Shown: positions 1 through 8,334 of the stretch, piece by piece
How the letters are laid out: the number at the start of each line of letters is the position of its first letter
Position numbering within the stretch: position 1 is the stretch's first letter
Source of the DNA: QHXQ01 sp963788965
GTDB taxonomy: Bacteria > Acidobacteriota > Blastocatellia > Pyrinomonadales > Pyrinomonadaceae
Assembly (NCBI GenBank): GCA_963788965.1
Contig: CAWBIK010000006.1
Coordinates: 868,001 to 932,000, forward strand
Direction: 5' to 3'
DNA: 64,000 bases
The notes under the pieces: model-generated
What the model was told of the DNA's origin: nothing
Seen by the model: the letters and a program-made list of their open reading frames with translations, nothing else
Databases searched by the model: none
Position numbers and translations under genes: made by a program

Positions 1-35
1 GGTTGCTGTCGAGTTGTGGTTTGCGTCGCGCTCAT
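1..35 (-). CDS. Possible 5' end of a gene running off the left edge
   Basis: An ATG on the minus strand at position 35 opens a frame reading MSATQTTTRQQ to the window edge, 20 bp after the stop of the DppC-type permease. In dipeptide-type ABC operons an ATP-binding subunit often follows the permeases, so this could be its start. Eleven codons are too few to identify it, and no strong ribosome binding site is seen. Confidence 0.2.
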   Translation of the reverse strand, partial: MSATQTTTRQQ

Positions 36-55
36 CAAGTGGGTATAGGTCGAAC

Positions 56-871
56 TCAGCGGGCGCGTTGGCGGGGGTCGAGATATTCGCGCAGCCCGTC
101 GCCGATGAAGTTGAAGGCAAGGACGGTCAATGCGATGGCGACGCCGGGAATAATGAGCGCGTGCGGTGCGGCCGCGAGCGTCGATAGGTCGCGCCCTTCT
201 TCGAGCATCACACCCCATGATGGTGCAGGCGGCGGCACGCCGAGGCCGAGGAATGAAAGTGTCGCTTCCGAGAGCACCGCGCCGGCCATGCCGAGACTTG
301 CCTGCACGATGAGCGGTTGGATCGCGTTCGGCAGGATGTGGCGAAAGAGTATGCGCAGATCGTTTGCGCCGAGCGCGCGTGCCGCCTGCACGAAGTCGTA
401 CTCGCGCACCTTCAACACCTGCCCGCGCATCACACGCGCGTAACCGACCCAGCCGATCACGCAGAGTGCGAAGATCAATTTGTTCAGCCCCGCGCCCAAG
501 AAGGCCACCATCGCAATGGCCAGCAGCAGACCCGGAAACGCGAGGAAGACGTTGAACAGATAACCTGAGATGAGGCGATCTATCCAACCGCCGTAGTAAC
601 CCGCAAGCGCGCCGATGATGACGCCGACCACGGTTGAGACGGCCACGACCACCAAGCCTACGCGCAACGAGATGCGCGCACCAAAGACGACGCGCGAGAA
701 GATGTCGCGCCCGGTCGCGTCCGTGCCGAACCAATGCTCATGCGAGGGCGGCTGGTAGCGATTCAGTAGATCGGTCGCGCCCACGTCATGCGTCGCAAGC
801 TGCGGCGCAAACAGCGCCACAACGACTAGCAGCGCGACGACGATAAGCCCGAAGACGGCGAGACGATTCAT
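56..871 (-). CDS. ABC transporter permease, DppC/OppC family
   Basis: Inner-membrane permease half of a dipeptide/oligopeptide/nickel-type ABC transporter, 271 aa. A hydrophobic helix at residues ~8-25 is followed by the OppC N-terminal signature GTDATGRD (49-56) and then by further membrane helices. The EAA loop that docks on the ATPase is at about 157-182 (EYDFVQAARALG). The DppB-type partner lies upstream on the same strand, so the pair forms the usual heterodimer. The periplasmic binding protein and the ATPases are not in the window. The substrate cannot be read from the permease; peptides are the commonest for this family. The start is ATG, directly preceded by a GGAATGC word repeat. Confidence 0.9.
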   Translation of the reverse strand: MNRLAVFGLIVVALLVVVALFAPQLATHDVGATDLLNRYQPPSHEHWFGTDATGRDIFSRVVFGARISLRVGLVVVAVSTVVGVIIGALAGYYGGWIDRLISGYLFNVFLAFPGLLLAIAMVAFLGAGLNKLIFALCVIGWVGYARVMRGQVLKVREYDFVQAARALGANDLRILFRHILPNAIQPLIVQASLGMAGAVLSEATLSFLGLGVPPPAPSWGVMLEEGRDLSTLAAAPHALIIPGVAIALTVLAFNFIGDGLREYLDPRQRAR

Positions 872-908
872 AAGGAATGCGGAATGTGGAATGCGGAATG
901 CGAATTAT
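872..908. repeat. Short tandem repeat of GGAATGC-type words
   Basis: Four near-copies of GGAATGC/GGAATGT lie head to tail in the spacer between the two permease genes, abutting the dppC-like start codon. The rest of the 107-bp gap shows nothing I recognise. Confidence 0.6.
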
Positions 909-978
909 AAAGACGACGGAATTGTGGATCAGTTATGAACATAAATAGCGCACTCTTTCGTGGTTCATCAATCCGCCA

Positions 979-1971
979 TCAAGAGACTCTGATGCGTGGA
1001 TCGAGTCGGCGATAAACTAGATCGGTCAGGGTGTTGGCCAGTATGTACGTGATGCTGATGACAAGGACGCAACCTTGCACGAGGCGATAGTCGCGCTTGC
1101 TGATGCCGTCGTCTATGAGCAGCAGGCCGAGGCCGGGCCAGTTGAAAATCTTTTCGGTGACGATTGCGCCCGCCAGCAGCACGCCGAGTTGCAAGCCGAG
1201 GATCGTGACGACCGGGATCAGCCCGTTCTTCAAGACGTGTTTATAGACGACTGTGCGCTCGCTCAGACCCTTAGCGCGCGCCGTGCGAACATAATCTTCG
1301 TTCAGTTCTTCGATCACCGACGAGCGCACCATGCGCGTCAAGATCGCCGAGAGCGCCGCGCCTAGCGTCACGGCCGGCAACATGATGTCGCTTAGCTCGA
1401 AGCGCCCCGACGGCGCGAGCCAGCCGAGCCGCACGGCGAAGATGTAGATGAGCATCGGCCCCAACACGAAACCGGGCAGGCTGATGCCGACGAGCGCGAC
1501 GACCGATAGCACGTTATCGAGCCAAGTACCGCGTCGCGTCCCGGCGACGACGCCGAGCGGCAGCGCGATAGCGATAGCGACGAGCAGCGCGGCGACCGCG
1601 AGTTGGATGGTCGCCGGATAACGTTGAAGTATCTGTTCAAGCACGGGGCGGTCCGTGCGAAACGAGTTGCCCATGTCGCCATGCAAGATGCCGCGCCAGT
1701 AGTCCACATAACGGTTGTCCGCGCCGTGCCAACGCAAATGGCGCTCGCCCTGTTCGTCGCGCGCGTAGGAAACGAAGAAGGCGGGGCGATTAAGTCCGTG
1801 CTTCTCGCGAAACTGCGCGATCTGTTCGGGCGTCGCCTGCTCGCCCAGCGTCGCCACGGCCGGGTCGCCGGGCACAAGCTCGATCAGCAACGTGACCAGC
1901 GACACCACCGTCCACACGACGAGCAGCAGTAGCGCGATGCGACGGGCAATATCAAGTAGCTTGTGCGTCAT
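979..1971 (-). CDS. ABC transporter permease, DppB/OppB family
   Basis: Partner permease of the downstream DppC-like protein, about 330 aa. An N-terminal membrane helix is followed by the DppB family segment TPEQIAQFREKHGLNRP, a periplasmic stretch containing GDMGNSFRTDRPV, and five more helices. The EAA loop is near the C-terminal third (EDYVRTARAKGLSERT). I take the ATG at 1971. The frame stays open to a TTG at 2010, but that extension is encoded by a GTGACAGG/GTGACGGG word repeat and is unlikely to be translated. The substrate is not determinable from the sequence; the import direction assumes the usual family role. Confidence 0.88.
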   Translation of the reverse strand: MTHKLLDIARRIALLLLVVWTVVSLVTLLIELVPGDPAVATLGEQATPEQIAQFREKHGLNRPAFFVSYARDEQGERHLRWHGADNRYVDYWRGILHGDMGNSFRTDRPVLEQILQRYPATIQLAVAALLVAIAIALPLGVVAGTRRGTWLDNVLSVVALVGISLPGFVLGPMLIYIFAVRLGWLAPSGRFELSDIMLPAVTLGAALSAILTRMVRSSVIEELNEDYVRTARAKGLSERTVVYKHVLKNGLIPVVTILGLQLGVLLAGAIVTEKIFNWPGLGLLLIDDGISKRDYRLVQGCVLVISITYILANTLTDLVYRRLDPRIRVS

Positions 1972-1975
1972 GTGT

Positions 1976-2012
1976 AAAAGCCGTGACAGGTGACGGGCGA
2001 TAGGCGACAAGG
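1976..2012. repeat. GTGACAGG-type intergenic word repeat
   Basis: Degenerate consecutive words (GTGACAGG, TGACGGGCG, ATAGGCGACAAGG) fill the spacer immediately upstream of the DppB-like ATG. Related words recur at 8886, 16080 and 22108. Confidence 0.45.
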
Positions 2013-2152
2013 AAAGTGAACCTTAACTCGTCGCGTACTTTGCCGTTTGAATTGGGTAGTGCAACTGCGGATGGATGATAGCAAGAATCGTTGAGGTGCG
2101 ACAGTGAACAAGCAAGGCTTTGAGGCGATCAGCTATAACGCAAACAGACGTA

Positions 2153-2232
2153 GCCCGGCGGGACAGTGTCCGCCGCTATGCATCGGCCCCGACAACCAAC
2201 ACATAACGGGATGAACGCTCAGCCCGCCGGGC
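2153..2232. repeat. Long-looped inverted repeat in the ubiE-dppB spacer
   Basis: GCCCGGCGGG at 2153-2162 is matched perfectly by CCCGCCGGGC at 2223-2232, with a 60-nt loop that includes a smaller GGACAGTGTCC palindrome. It lies in a 311-bp gene-free stretch (1972-2282), downstream of ubiE and upstream of the permeases. It may terminate ubiE transcription or be a dispersed palindromic element. No T-tract follows it on the minus strand. Confidence 0.5.
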
Positions 2233-2282
2233 CACGTTGTTGAGATTGCGCTAAACGAGGTGCGGCGCAATCAAGCTCATTG

Positions 2283-3014
2283 TCAAATGGGTCGCACGCC
2301 CGTGTGCAGCGCCGCGATCCCGCCGGTCAAGTTTTTGTACGCGACACACTCAAAGCCAACTTCGCGCATCAACGTCGCCAGCCGCGCCTGATCGTGAAAG
2401 CGCGACACAGAATCGGGCAAATACTCATACGCGCCGCGCGAGCCGCTGACCAAGCCACCGATGCGCGGCAGCACGCGCGTGAAGTAGAACTGAAACAGCG
2501 CGCGAAAACCCGGCAAGACGGGGCGCGAAAATTCGAGCACCGCAAGCGTGCCGCCCGGTCGTAGGACGCGATAAAACTCGCGCAAGCCGTCTTCGACGCT
2601 CGCCAGATTGCGCAGGCCGAAGGCGATGGTCAACACGTCGAACGTTGCGCCGGCAAATGGCAAGCGGAGCGCGTCGCCTTCGATGAAGGGCAGTGCGCGT
2701 TCGTTCGTCGCAGCTTTGCGCGCCGCGAGTTCGAGCATGGGCCGGCAGAAGTCTAAACCGACAACGCGCGTCGTGCCTGTCTCTGCAAGCGTGAGCGCGA
2801 GGTCGCCAGTGCCGCAAGCCACGTCCAGCGTGCGCGTCCCCACGCCGAGCGCGGGGCGCAACGTCTCGACGACCAAGCGCCGCCAGCGCCGGTCTGTGTT
2901 GCCCGACAACAAATGATTTAAAAGATCATAACGCGCAGCTATCCCCGCGAACATCGCGCGTACACGGCGCGCGTGTTCTATCTGCTGTTCATTTTCTACG
3001 GGACTTCGCGTCAT
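2283..3014 (-). CDS. ubiE: Demethylmenaquinone/ubiquinone C-methyltransferase UbiE/MenG
   Basis: SAM-dependent C-methyltransferase that makes menaquinone from demethylmenaquinone (or acts at the equivalent ubiquinone step), 243 aa from ATG 3014. The N-terminal MFAGIAARYDLLNHLLSG segment is a UbiE signature. SAM motif I is DVACGTGDLAL, the acidic strand-2 end is VGLDF, and the family motif FGLRNLASVEDGLREFYRV is present. A GTG at 3056 would add 14 residues, but the ATG gives the usual family length. It lies 65 bp downstream of the M16-like gene on the same strand, so the two may be co-transcribed. Menaquinone is the likelier product if this is an acidobacterium; that is inference. Confidence 0.93.
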   Translation of the reverse strand: MTRSPVENEQQIEHARRVRAMFAGIAARYDLLNHLLSGNTDRRWRRLVVETLRPALGVGTRTLDVACGTGDLALTLAETGTTRVVGLDFCRPMLELAARKAATNERALPFIEGDALRLPFAGATFDVLTIAFGLRNLASVEDGLREFYRVLRPGGTLAVLEFSRPVLPGFRALFQFYFTRVLPRIGGLVSGSRGAYEYLPDSVSRFHDQARLATLMREVGFECVAYKNLTGGIAALHTGVRPI

Positions 3015-3079
3015 GGAAACATTAGCGACAAGTCGGCCCGTGTGGGTTGTCGTCACTTTGCATTTTGTTTGTGAATTGG

Positions 3080-4480
3080 TTACGGGCGGCGGGCCGGCGT
3101 AGGCTTCGGCGCGGGGCCGGGTGCGCCGAATAGCTCGACGCCGTTGGTCGTGCGCGCCAACTCAGAGCTTAACTCGGCAGCAGGCCCGACCGCGACGCTT
3201 GCCAGTCCTGCATCACGGAACAGACGCGCGGCAACGCGTTGCACGTCCGCTGGTGTGAGGGTGGCGAGTGTGCGTTGCGTGTCGGCGGCCGCGGGGCCGT
3301 AGCTTTCGGCGTCGAGCCATTGATCCGCAAGCGCGATGTCGGGCGGCTTGTTCGGGTTGATGTCGGCCGTTGCTTCACGCTTCGCTTGTTCGAGTTCAAT
3401 GGCTGTGGGTGGCGCAGCCGCTAAGGCGCTCAAGGTGGCGCGGGCCGTGGCGAGTGCCTGCGCGGCAATCGCAGGACGCACACGCGCGCTCATCTGCCAG
3501 AAACCGCCTGTGGTGTGAGTTTCGTGCCGGACGCTCAGACTGTCGGGAGTGTTCGTGCCGAGCGCGGCCAGCCAGCGTGCGCGCGCAAGCGCCGCGACAA
3601 CGGCCGCTGCTGCGTGGGCACGATCCGTGCGCGCAAGACCACGCAGCGCCAGACGTATTTCGACGCCGGCCGCACCCGCTTGATCGATGATGAGCGTGCG
3701 CGGGTCGGGCGCGTCGGGGCGGCGAAACGTGGCGGGCACAAGTGCCTCGCTCTTGCGCCAAGAGCCGAGGAACTGACGAAAGACGCGCAGCACGCGGCCC
3801 GGTTCGACGCCGCCCATGACGACAAGATGTGCGTTGTCGGCCGTCACAAAGCGGTCGCGCGCGAGCAGCAGATCGACGCGGTCTATGCGCGCGAGCGATT
3901 CGGGCGTGCCTGCGACTAAACGACCGTAAGGATGCGCGCCGTAGAGACGCGTGGCGACGGCGCGGTCGGCGACGGTCGCGGGCGCAAGGGCGACTGCGCG
4001 CGCAGCCTTGATACGTTCGTCGCGCAGGCGCGTCACATCGTCCGCGACGATGCGCGTGTTGACGACCGCGTTGCGGAGCAGTTCCGCCAGACGCTCAAAC
4101 TCGGTCGCACGGCCCGATAGCGTGACCTCGATCTGGTCGTAATCGGTCGTGACCGTTAACTGCCCGCCGAGTTCTTCGGTGACAAACTCGCGCGTGGTCG
4201 GGTCGGGGAAGAATACGTCGCTCAACAGGGCCATCATGCCCTCTTTGCCGGCCAAGTCGAACGCCGCGCCGCTTTGCAGCCGGAGTTTTAACAGAACTTG
4301 CGGGTCGCCGGGCCGGTAAGCGAGCAGGAGCGGCAGCCCGTTGAGCAGTCGCTCGCGGCGCGGTTCGTTGGTCGCATCCTGCGCGGCGTGCGCGTGCAGT
4401 CCGGGCGTGATGGAACTGAGACAGGCGAGCGCGAGAAGAATTCGCAGATAACCGGGCAACGTTTTTTTTCGGCGCATCAT
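3080..4480 (-). CDS. M16-family peptidase homologue lacking the zinc-binding motif
   Basis: Secreted or periplasmic protein of 466 aa with the two-lobe fold of M16B (insulinase/processing-peptidase) proteins. ATG codons at 4480 and 4477 open a signal peptide (basic MMRRKK, then hydrophobic to about residue 30). The first lobe keeps the family layout (LLNGLPLLLAYRPG, then LRLQSGAAFD), but where active enzymes carry HxxEH this protein has GMMALLSD. It therefore cannot bind the catalytic zinc in the usual way. Such proteins normally act as the non-catalytic partner of an HxxEH subunit, but no such partner is in the window. The C-terminus is Pro-rich. ubiE follows on the same strand. Confidence 0.8.
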   Translation of the reverse strand: MMRRKKTLPGYLRILLALACLSSITPGLHAHAAQDATNEPRRERLLNGLPLLLAYRPGDPQVLLKLRLQSGAAFDLAGKEGMMALLSDVFFPDPTTREFVTEELGGQLTVTTDYDQIEVTLSGRATEFERLAELLRNAVVNTRIVADDVTRLRDERIKAARAVALAPATVADRAVATRLYGAHPYGRLVAGTPESLARIDRVDLLLARDRFVTADNAHLVVMGGVEPGRVLRVFRQFLGSWRKSEALVPATFRRPDAPDPRTLIIDQAGAAGVEIRLALRGLARTDRAHAAAAVVAALARARWLAALGTNTPDSLSVRHETHTTGGFWQMSARVRPAIAAQALATARATLSALAAAPPTAIELEQAKREATADINPNKPPDIALADQWLDAESYGPAAADTQRTLATLTPADVQRVAARLFRDAGLASVAVGPAAELSSELARTTNGVELFGAPGPAPKPTPARRP

Positions 4481-4738
4481 TTCAGGGAATAGTAACCTTG
4501 CATGGCTCGGCAAGCGCCGTGAACCGGGCGCAACCGGGCGCGTGCCGGGTCAGTTTGCAAACCGCTCTTGGGGAGTCGCCCGTGCAGTTTAGATGCGGGA
4601 CGGAGCGAGCGTCAACCGGAAGGGCGAAGTTGTTAAACTTCTTTCGTTTGCGCGGAAACCCACACGCGCAGTGGTGCATCTAAGCCTGACGAGTGAGGGT
4701 GTGCCCCGACCTGAATCATAACGTTGAGTGAAATGTTG

Positions 4739-4744
4739 TATAAT
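4739..4744 (+). promoter_or_regulatory. Candidate -10 element upstream of the TonB-family gene
   Basis: A perfect TATAAT lies 118 bp before the ATG at 4862, in the 381-bp divergent spacer 4481-4861. No good TTGACA is found at the right distance. The transcribed leader would contain two hairpins (CCCGT/ACGGG near 4770-4785 and CGGCGAG/CTCGCCG near 4796-4815). The other half of the spacer shows nothing recognisable. Confidence 0.35.
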
Positions 4745-4861
4745 GCGCAGGGGCGGTAGGCAGTCCCGTTACTAAAGACGGGCCGGCGAGGGTCGCGGCG
4801 AGCAGCAACTCGCCGTCGCCGTGTTAAGGTTTCAGGCTTTATCTCAGTTAGGATTGAGACG

Positions 4862-6448
4862 ATGAAGAGATGTCCGACCTGTCAGGAAGACTTTGCCGAT
4901 AAGTTTGGCTTCTGCCCTGTCGATGGCACGCCGCTGTCGAACGGTTACAACCGGGCCGCTGCCGAATCGGTCACTGCTGCCAGCCCCGTCGAGCGTGAAG
5001 ACGGTGCGGCGTACCAGCTGACGAATGAGACGACGGCCGCGGGCGAACAGACTTGGGCTGCCGCTGCCTCGACGCGGGTTGACGACAATGCGGCCGGGCG
5101 GGCCGATGCCGCGACGGCGAGCGCAGCCGTTCTTGGCGCGGGGCAAGGGCGCGAAGAATTTCATCTGACGATCCTTGAGGATCAGGGCCTCGTGCGTCGC
5201 TTGACGACCGAGGTGCGCTCGATGGGACACGAGGCCGAGTTGACTTGGCCCGAGTTCAAGCGCGATCCGTTTGGGTTCGTCAAGCGCGGCGCATCGGCTT
5301 ATAGTCGTGGTTTCGGCCGCTTTATCGGTCAGCCCAACGTCGCCAAAGGCATCATCTCCGCCTTCGCCGGTCTGATCCTGTTAGCCGGTCTGATCGCAGC
5401 CTTCGACAGTTTACAATCGCGGCAAGCCGTCTCGATCAAGGCGATGGGCATTGCCTTCGCGGCGCTCGCGTTATGTGGCGCGATCATCGCCCTGCTTGAT
5501 CGCATGCGGGCGAAGCACACGACGGCAGTGGTCGGCATCATCGCCGCGTTGGCCATCATGCTGTTCGCCGGTGTCGGTTATATCGCTTATGACAACTACC
5601 GTTCGCGGCATGTGGCGGTGATCGATCCGGTGCGCGAAGACCTTGAGTTTCAGGGCCTCGTGACGGACATTCCCGAACAGCAGAAGAAGCCCGACGAAGG
5701 CCCCGCCGGCATGGCGAAGGGGCAGGGCGGCGGCTCGAAACCTAAGATGGAGAAGCCGGGCGGCGGTGGTGGCGGCGGTCGTATGGAAACTAAGCCCGCG
5801 AGTTTTGGCAAACTGCCGCCCGCGTCGTTGACCGTGCCGCAGGTGCTTGCGCCCAACCCGAACCCGCCCCCGCCGATTAAGAATCCGAGTCTGCCCGTGA
5901 CGGCTTCGATTGACGCAGACCCGACCTTGTTTCCGCCTGATCCGCGGCCTCTGCCTTATGGCGATCCGAAATCGAAATCGACCGAGACGAGTTCCGGCCC
6001 CGGTACGGGCAACGGCATCGGCACGGGCACGGGCGGCGGCGTCGGCTCCGGTGAAGGCGGCGGCGTCGGGCCCGGCCGCGGCGGCAACACGGGCGGCGGC
6101 GATCGGCACGAAGGCGGCGGCGGCCCCGGCGGTGGCGGCGGCGGCACGGACTACGCCCGCAACTTCACGGTCAAGGAAGTGACCAAGCGCGCCGTTATCA
6201 CGTCGAAGCCTGAACCGCAGTTTACGGAAGAGGCGCGCAAGAACAACATCACGGGCGAAGTGGTCTTACGCATGGTGTTGGGGTCGAACGGACAAGTGAC
6301 GGGCATACAGCCGATCAAGCGTCTGCCCGACGGTCTGACCGAGAAGGCCATCGCGGCCGCGCGGCAGATTCAGTTCATCCCGGCCGAGAAGGATGGACGC
6401 AAGGTGTCGCAGTACGTCACGGTCGCTTACAACTTCAACATCTACTAG
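4862..6448 (+). CDS. TonB-family protein with N-terminal zinc ribbon and three membrane helices
   Basis: 528-aa energy-transducing protein. Residues 1-25 form a zinc ribbon (CPTCQ, then FCPVDGTPL). Three hydrophobic helices lie at about 158-182, 190-212 and 218-240. A long Pro- and Gly-rich linker with a GGG/GTG-repeat tract (about 280-435) is followed by a TonB C-terminal domain (PQFTEEARKNNITGEVVLRM to the end). The C-terminal domain would cross the periplasm and act on TonB boxes of outer-membrane receptors. Classical TonB has one N-terminal helix and no zinc ribbon, so this is an atypical layout with a cytoplasmic ribbon. No exbB/exbD is adjacent. The ATG is preceded by TTAGGATTGAGACG, a weak Shine-Dalgarno. 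Confidence 0.85.
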   Translation: MKRCPTCQEDFADKFGFCPVDGTPLSNGYNRAAAESVTAASPVEREDGAAYQLTNETTAAGEQTWAAAASTRVDDNAAGRADAATASAAVLGAGQGREEFHLTILEDQGLVRRLTTEVRSMGHEAELTWPEFKRDPFGFVKRGASAYSRGFGRFIGQPNVAKGIISAFAGLILLAGLIAAFDSLQSRQAVSIKAMGIAFAALALCGAIIALLDRMRAKHTTAVVGIIAALAIMLFAGVGYIAYDNYRSRHVAVIDPVREDLEFQGLVTDIPEQQKKPDEGPAGMAKGQGGGSKPKMEKPGGGGGGGRMETKPASFGKLPPASLTVPQVLAPNPNPPPPIKNPSLPVTASIDADPTLFPPDPRPLPYGDPKSKSTETSSGPGTGNGIGTGTGGGVGSGEGGGVGPGRGGNTGGGDRHEGGGGPGGGGGGTDYARNFTVKEVTKRAVITSKPEPQFTEEARKNNITGEVVLRMVLGSNGQVTGIQPIKRLPDGLTEKAIAAARQIQFIPAEKDGRKVSQYVTVAYNFNIY

Positions 6449-6475
6449 AGCCTCTAGGGCACATGCTAACAACGT

Positions 6476-6509
6476 AAGGGCGGGCAGCTAGGTTAAGCTG
6501 CCCGCCCTT
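6476..6509. terminator. Bidirectional hairpin terminator
   Basis: A perfect 14-bp stem (AAGGGCGGGCAGCT at 6476-6489 with AGCTGCCCGCCCTT at 6496-6509) and a 6-nt loop lie between the convergent TonB-family and aminotransferase genes. Its A-start and T-end let it serve both strands. Confidence 0.8.
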
Positions 6510-6532
6510 GTGCTTTATCGCTTACGGCACAC

Positions 6533-7735
6533 TTAGCGCGCGCATTGTTCGGCGACGCGCCGGATACGGCGCACGCCTTCCTGCAAACGTTCGAGCGAGG
6601 TCGCATAGGAGATGCGTATGAAGCCGTCTGCGCCGAAGCCCGCGCCGTCGGTCACAACCGTCATCTCGTCGTGCAAAAGTTTCTCGGCGAAGTCGGCAGA
6701 AGTCTTCACGTCGCCGCGCAAGCAGCCGCGCACATCGGGGAAGACGTAGAACGCGCCCTCAGGTTCAAGACACTTGAAGCCGGGCATGTCCGCGAACGCT
6801 TCGACGAGCCACGCGCGCCGCCGGCCGTACTCGGCCAGCATCTCGCTCACGCAAGCTTGCGACGAGTTCATCGCGGCCGCGGCCGCATGTTGTGCGATTG
6901 AGTTCGGGTTGCTCGTCGAGTGGCCTTGCACCTTCGCCATGCCGCTGAGCCATGCCGGGGGCGCGAGTGCGTAGCCCATGCGCCAGCCGGTCATCGCGTA
7001 AGTCTTCGAGAACGAACCGGCGATGCACAGGCGCGCGCGCAACTCCGGCGCGAGGCTCGCCACGCTGAAGACGCGCGCCGGCTCATACACGAACTGTAAA
7101 TAACACTCGTCCGAGATCACGTAGATATTGCGCTCAGCGCAAACTTCAAGGATGCGTTGAAACTCGTCGGGCGGAATGACGCGCCCCGACGGGTTTGACG
7201 GCGAGTTGATGATGATGAGCTTGGTGCGTGGCGTGGTCGCGCGGGCAACCGCATCGGCCGTCAGATGAAAGCCGGTCGCTTCCGTGTCGATTAAGACGGA
7301 AGTTGCGCCCGCGAACGTGACCATCTCAGGGAAGGACACCCAATAGGGACGCGGGATCAGCACTTCATCGCCCGGCCCCGCGAGCGCGACGACCGCGTTG
7401 AAGATGGCTTGCTTTCCGCCCGCCGTCGCCAACACTTCTTTCAAGTCGAAGCGCGCGCCGAACTCGCGCTCGTAGTAATTGATGATCGCTTCTTTCAGCG
7501 CGCGCGTACCGCCCGTGTCGGTGTACTTCGTCTCGCCTTGTGCGAGCGCCTCGATAGCGGCTTGCTTGATGTGCTCCGGCGTGTCGAAGTCCGGCTCGCC
7601 CGCGCCGAGATCAACCACGTCCGCGCCCGCAGCCTTCAGCGCCAGCGCCTTCTGCATCGCCGCGAGCGTCGCCGACGCCTGCATCCGCTGCACGTTCGGG
7701 GCGAACGGAAAAGTTTGTGCGACTGGTCTAGTCAT
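6533..7735 (-). CDS. aspC: Pyridoxal-phosphate aspartate aminotransferase (class I)
   Basis: Fold-type I aminotransferase of about 400 aa. It transfers the amino group of aspartate (possibly other amino acids) to 2-oxoglutarate. Family signatures are DLGAGEPDFDTPEHI near the N-terminus, INSPSNPSGRV in the middle and the PLP-lysine motif SFSKTYAMTGWRMGY. This resembles the Thermus/Bacillus AspC subgroup (AAT I-gamma) more than the E. coli type. I take the ATG at 7735. The open frame extends to 7870, but that upstream stretch is part of a large inverted repeat and encodes no conserved sequence. The gene is monocistronic, with a terminator downstream and a hairpin upstream. Confidence 0.9.
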   Translation of the reverse strand: MTRPVAQTFPFAPNVQRMQASATLAAMQKALALKAAGADVVDLGAGEPDFDTPEHIKQAAIEALAQGETKYTDTGGTRALKEAIINYYEREFGARFDLKEVLATAGGKQAIFNAVVALAGPGDEVLIPRPYWVSFPEMVTFAGATSVLIDTEATGFHLTADAVARATTPRTKLIIINSPSNPSGRVIPPDEFQRILEVCAERNIYVISDECYLQFVYEPARVFSVASLAPELRARLCIAGSFSKTYAMTGWRMGYALAPPAWLSGMAKVQGHSTSNPNSIAQHAAAAAMNSSQACVSEMLAEYGRRRAWLVEAFADMPGFKCLEPEGAFYVFPDVRGCLRGDVKTSADFAEKLLHDEMTVVTDGAGFGADGFIRISYATSLERLQEGVRRIRRVAEQCAR

Positions 7736-7769
7736 GTAGTTATAATTTGTAACCGGGGACAGAGCGTGC

Positions 7770-7839
7770 CGCCTCCAGCGTCTTTGCGTGAGATTAATTA
7801 CTGAGCAGAAACTAATCTCACGCAAAGACGCTGGAGGCG
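7770..7839. repeat. 27-bp perfect inverted repeat (hairpin element)
   Basis: The arms 7770-7796 and 7813-7839 are perfect reverse complements over 27 bp, with a 16-nt loop. The core TCTTTGCGTGAGATTA recalls the CACAAAGACAC words of the palindromes at 27641, 35678 and 52335. It sits between the small Lys-rich gene and the aminotransferase, both on the minus strand, and could terminate the former. Confidence 0.8.
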
Positions 7840-7878
7840 CAATAATAGGACGCAATAGGTTATCGAGCACGGAGCGCG

Positions 7879-8214
7879 TTAGCCGCGCTTCTTCGCGCTA
7901 CGCTTCTTTGCGCCACCCTTCTTGCTCGCGCCTTTTTTCGCGCCGCCCTTTTAGTCCCGCCCTTTTTGCTTGCGCCCTTCTTGGCCGCGGCCTTGCCGCC
8001 TTTCTTGCCGCCACGCTTCCGGCCCCTTGTTTTCCGGTTTGCCATAGCCGCCGCCGCCGGGCTTCTCGCCGCCGCCGTGCGTGGCGTTGACCGTCGCCCA
8101 CGCGCGCCGCTCGGCTTCTGCTTCAGAGAGTCCGCGTTGCTCGTAACTCTCTTCGATGTGCTCGGCTTTACGCTTCTGCTTGTCGGTGTACTTGCCTTTG
8201 TCGCCTCTCGGCAT
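7879..8214 (-). CDS. Small Lys/Gly-rich protein annotated elsewhere as plasmid stabilisation protein (two frameshifts)
   Basis: The N-terminal half, MPRGDKGKYTDKQKRKAEHI onward, matches a widespread small bacterial family often labelled plasmid stabilisation protein. It is helical and highly charged, with the family motif AERRAWATVN. As sequenced, the frame stops after 87 aa at 7951. Removing one G from the GGGG at 8023-8026 and adding one A to the AAAA at 7949-7952 gives an intact ~111-aa protein. Its tail is repetitive (KKGGK, KKGASKKGG twice, KKRSAKKRG) and ends at 7879. That tail is typical of the family and resembles histone H1-like DNA-binding tails. The intact form is my reconstruction. 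No plasmid genes are nearby, so the family name says little about role. Confidence 0.65.
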
Positions 8215-8334
8215 CGCAATCCCTCCCGTGTTAGTTGTTGCTACCGGCGCGGGTCATCGTCGCCCACGCAGCTTTAAGTTTCGCGGAGGTAGCGGGATTA
8301 TAGCACCGCGCGCGCGTGCGTTTGCGAGCGGGCT

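Noticed and set aside
7879..8214. Evidence of a plasmid or integrated element from the plasmid-stabilisation-type gene
   Set aside because: The family is common on chromosomes, and no replication, mobilisation or integrase genes are in the window.
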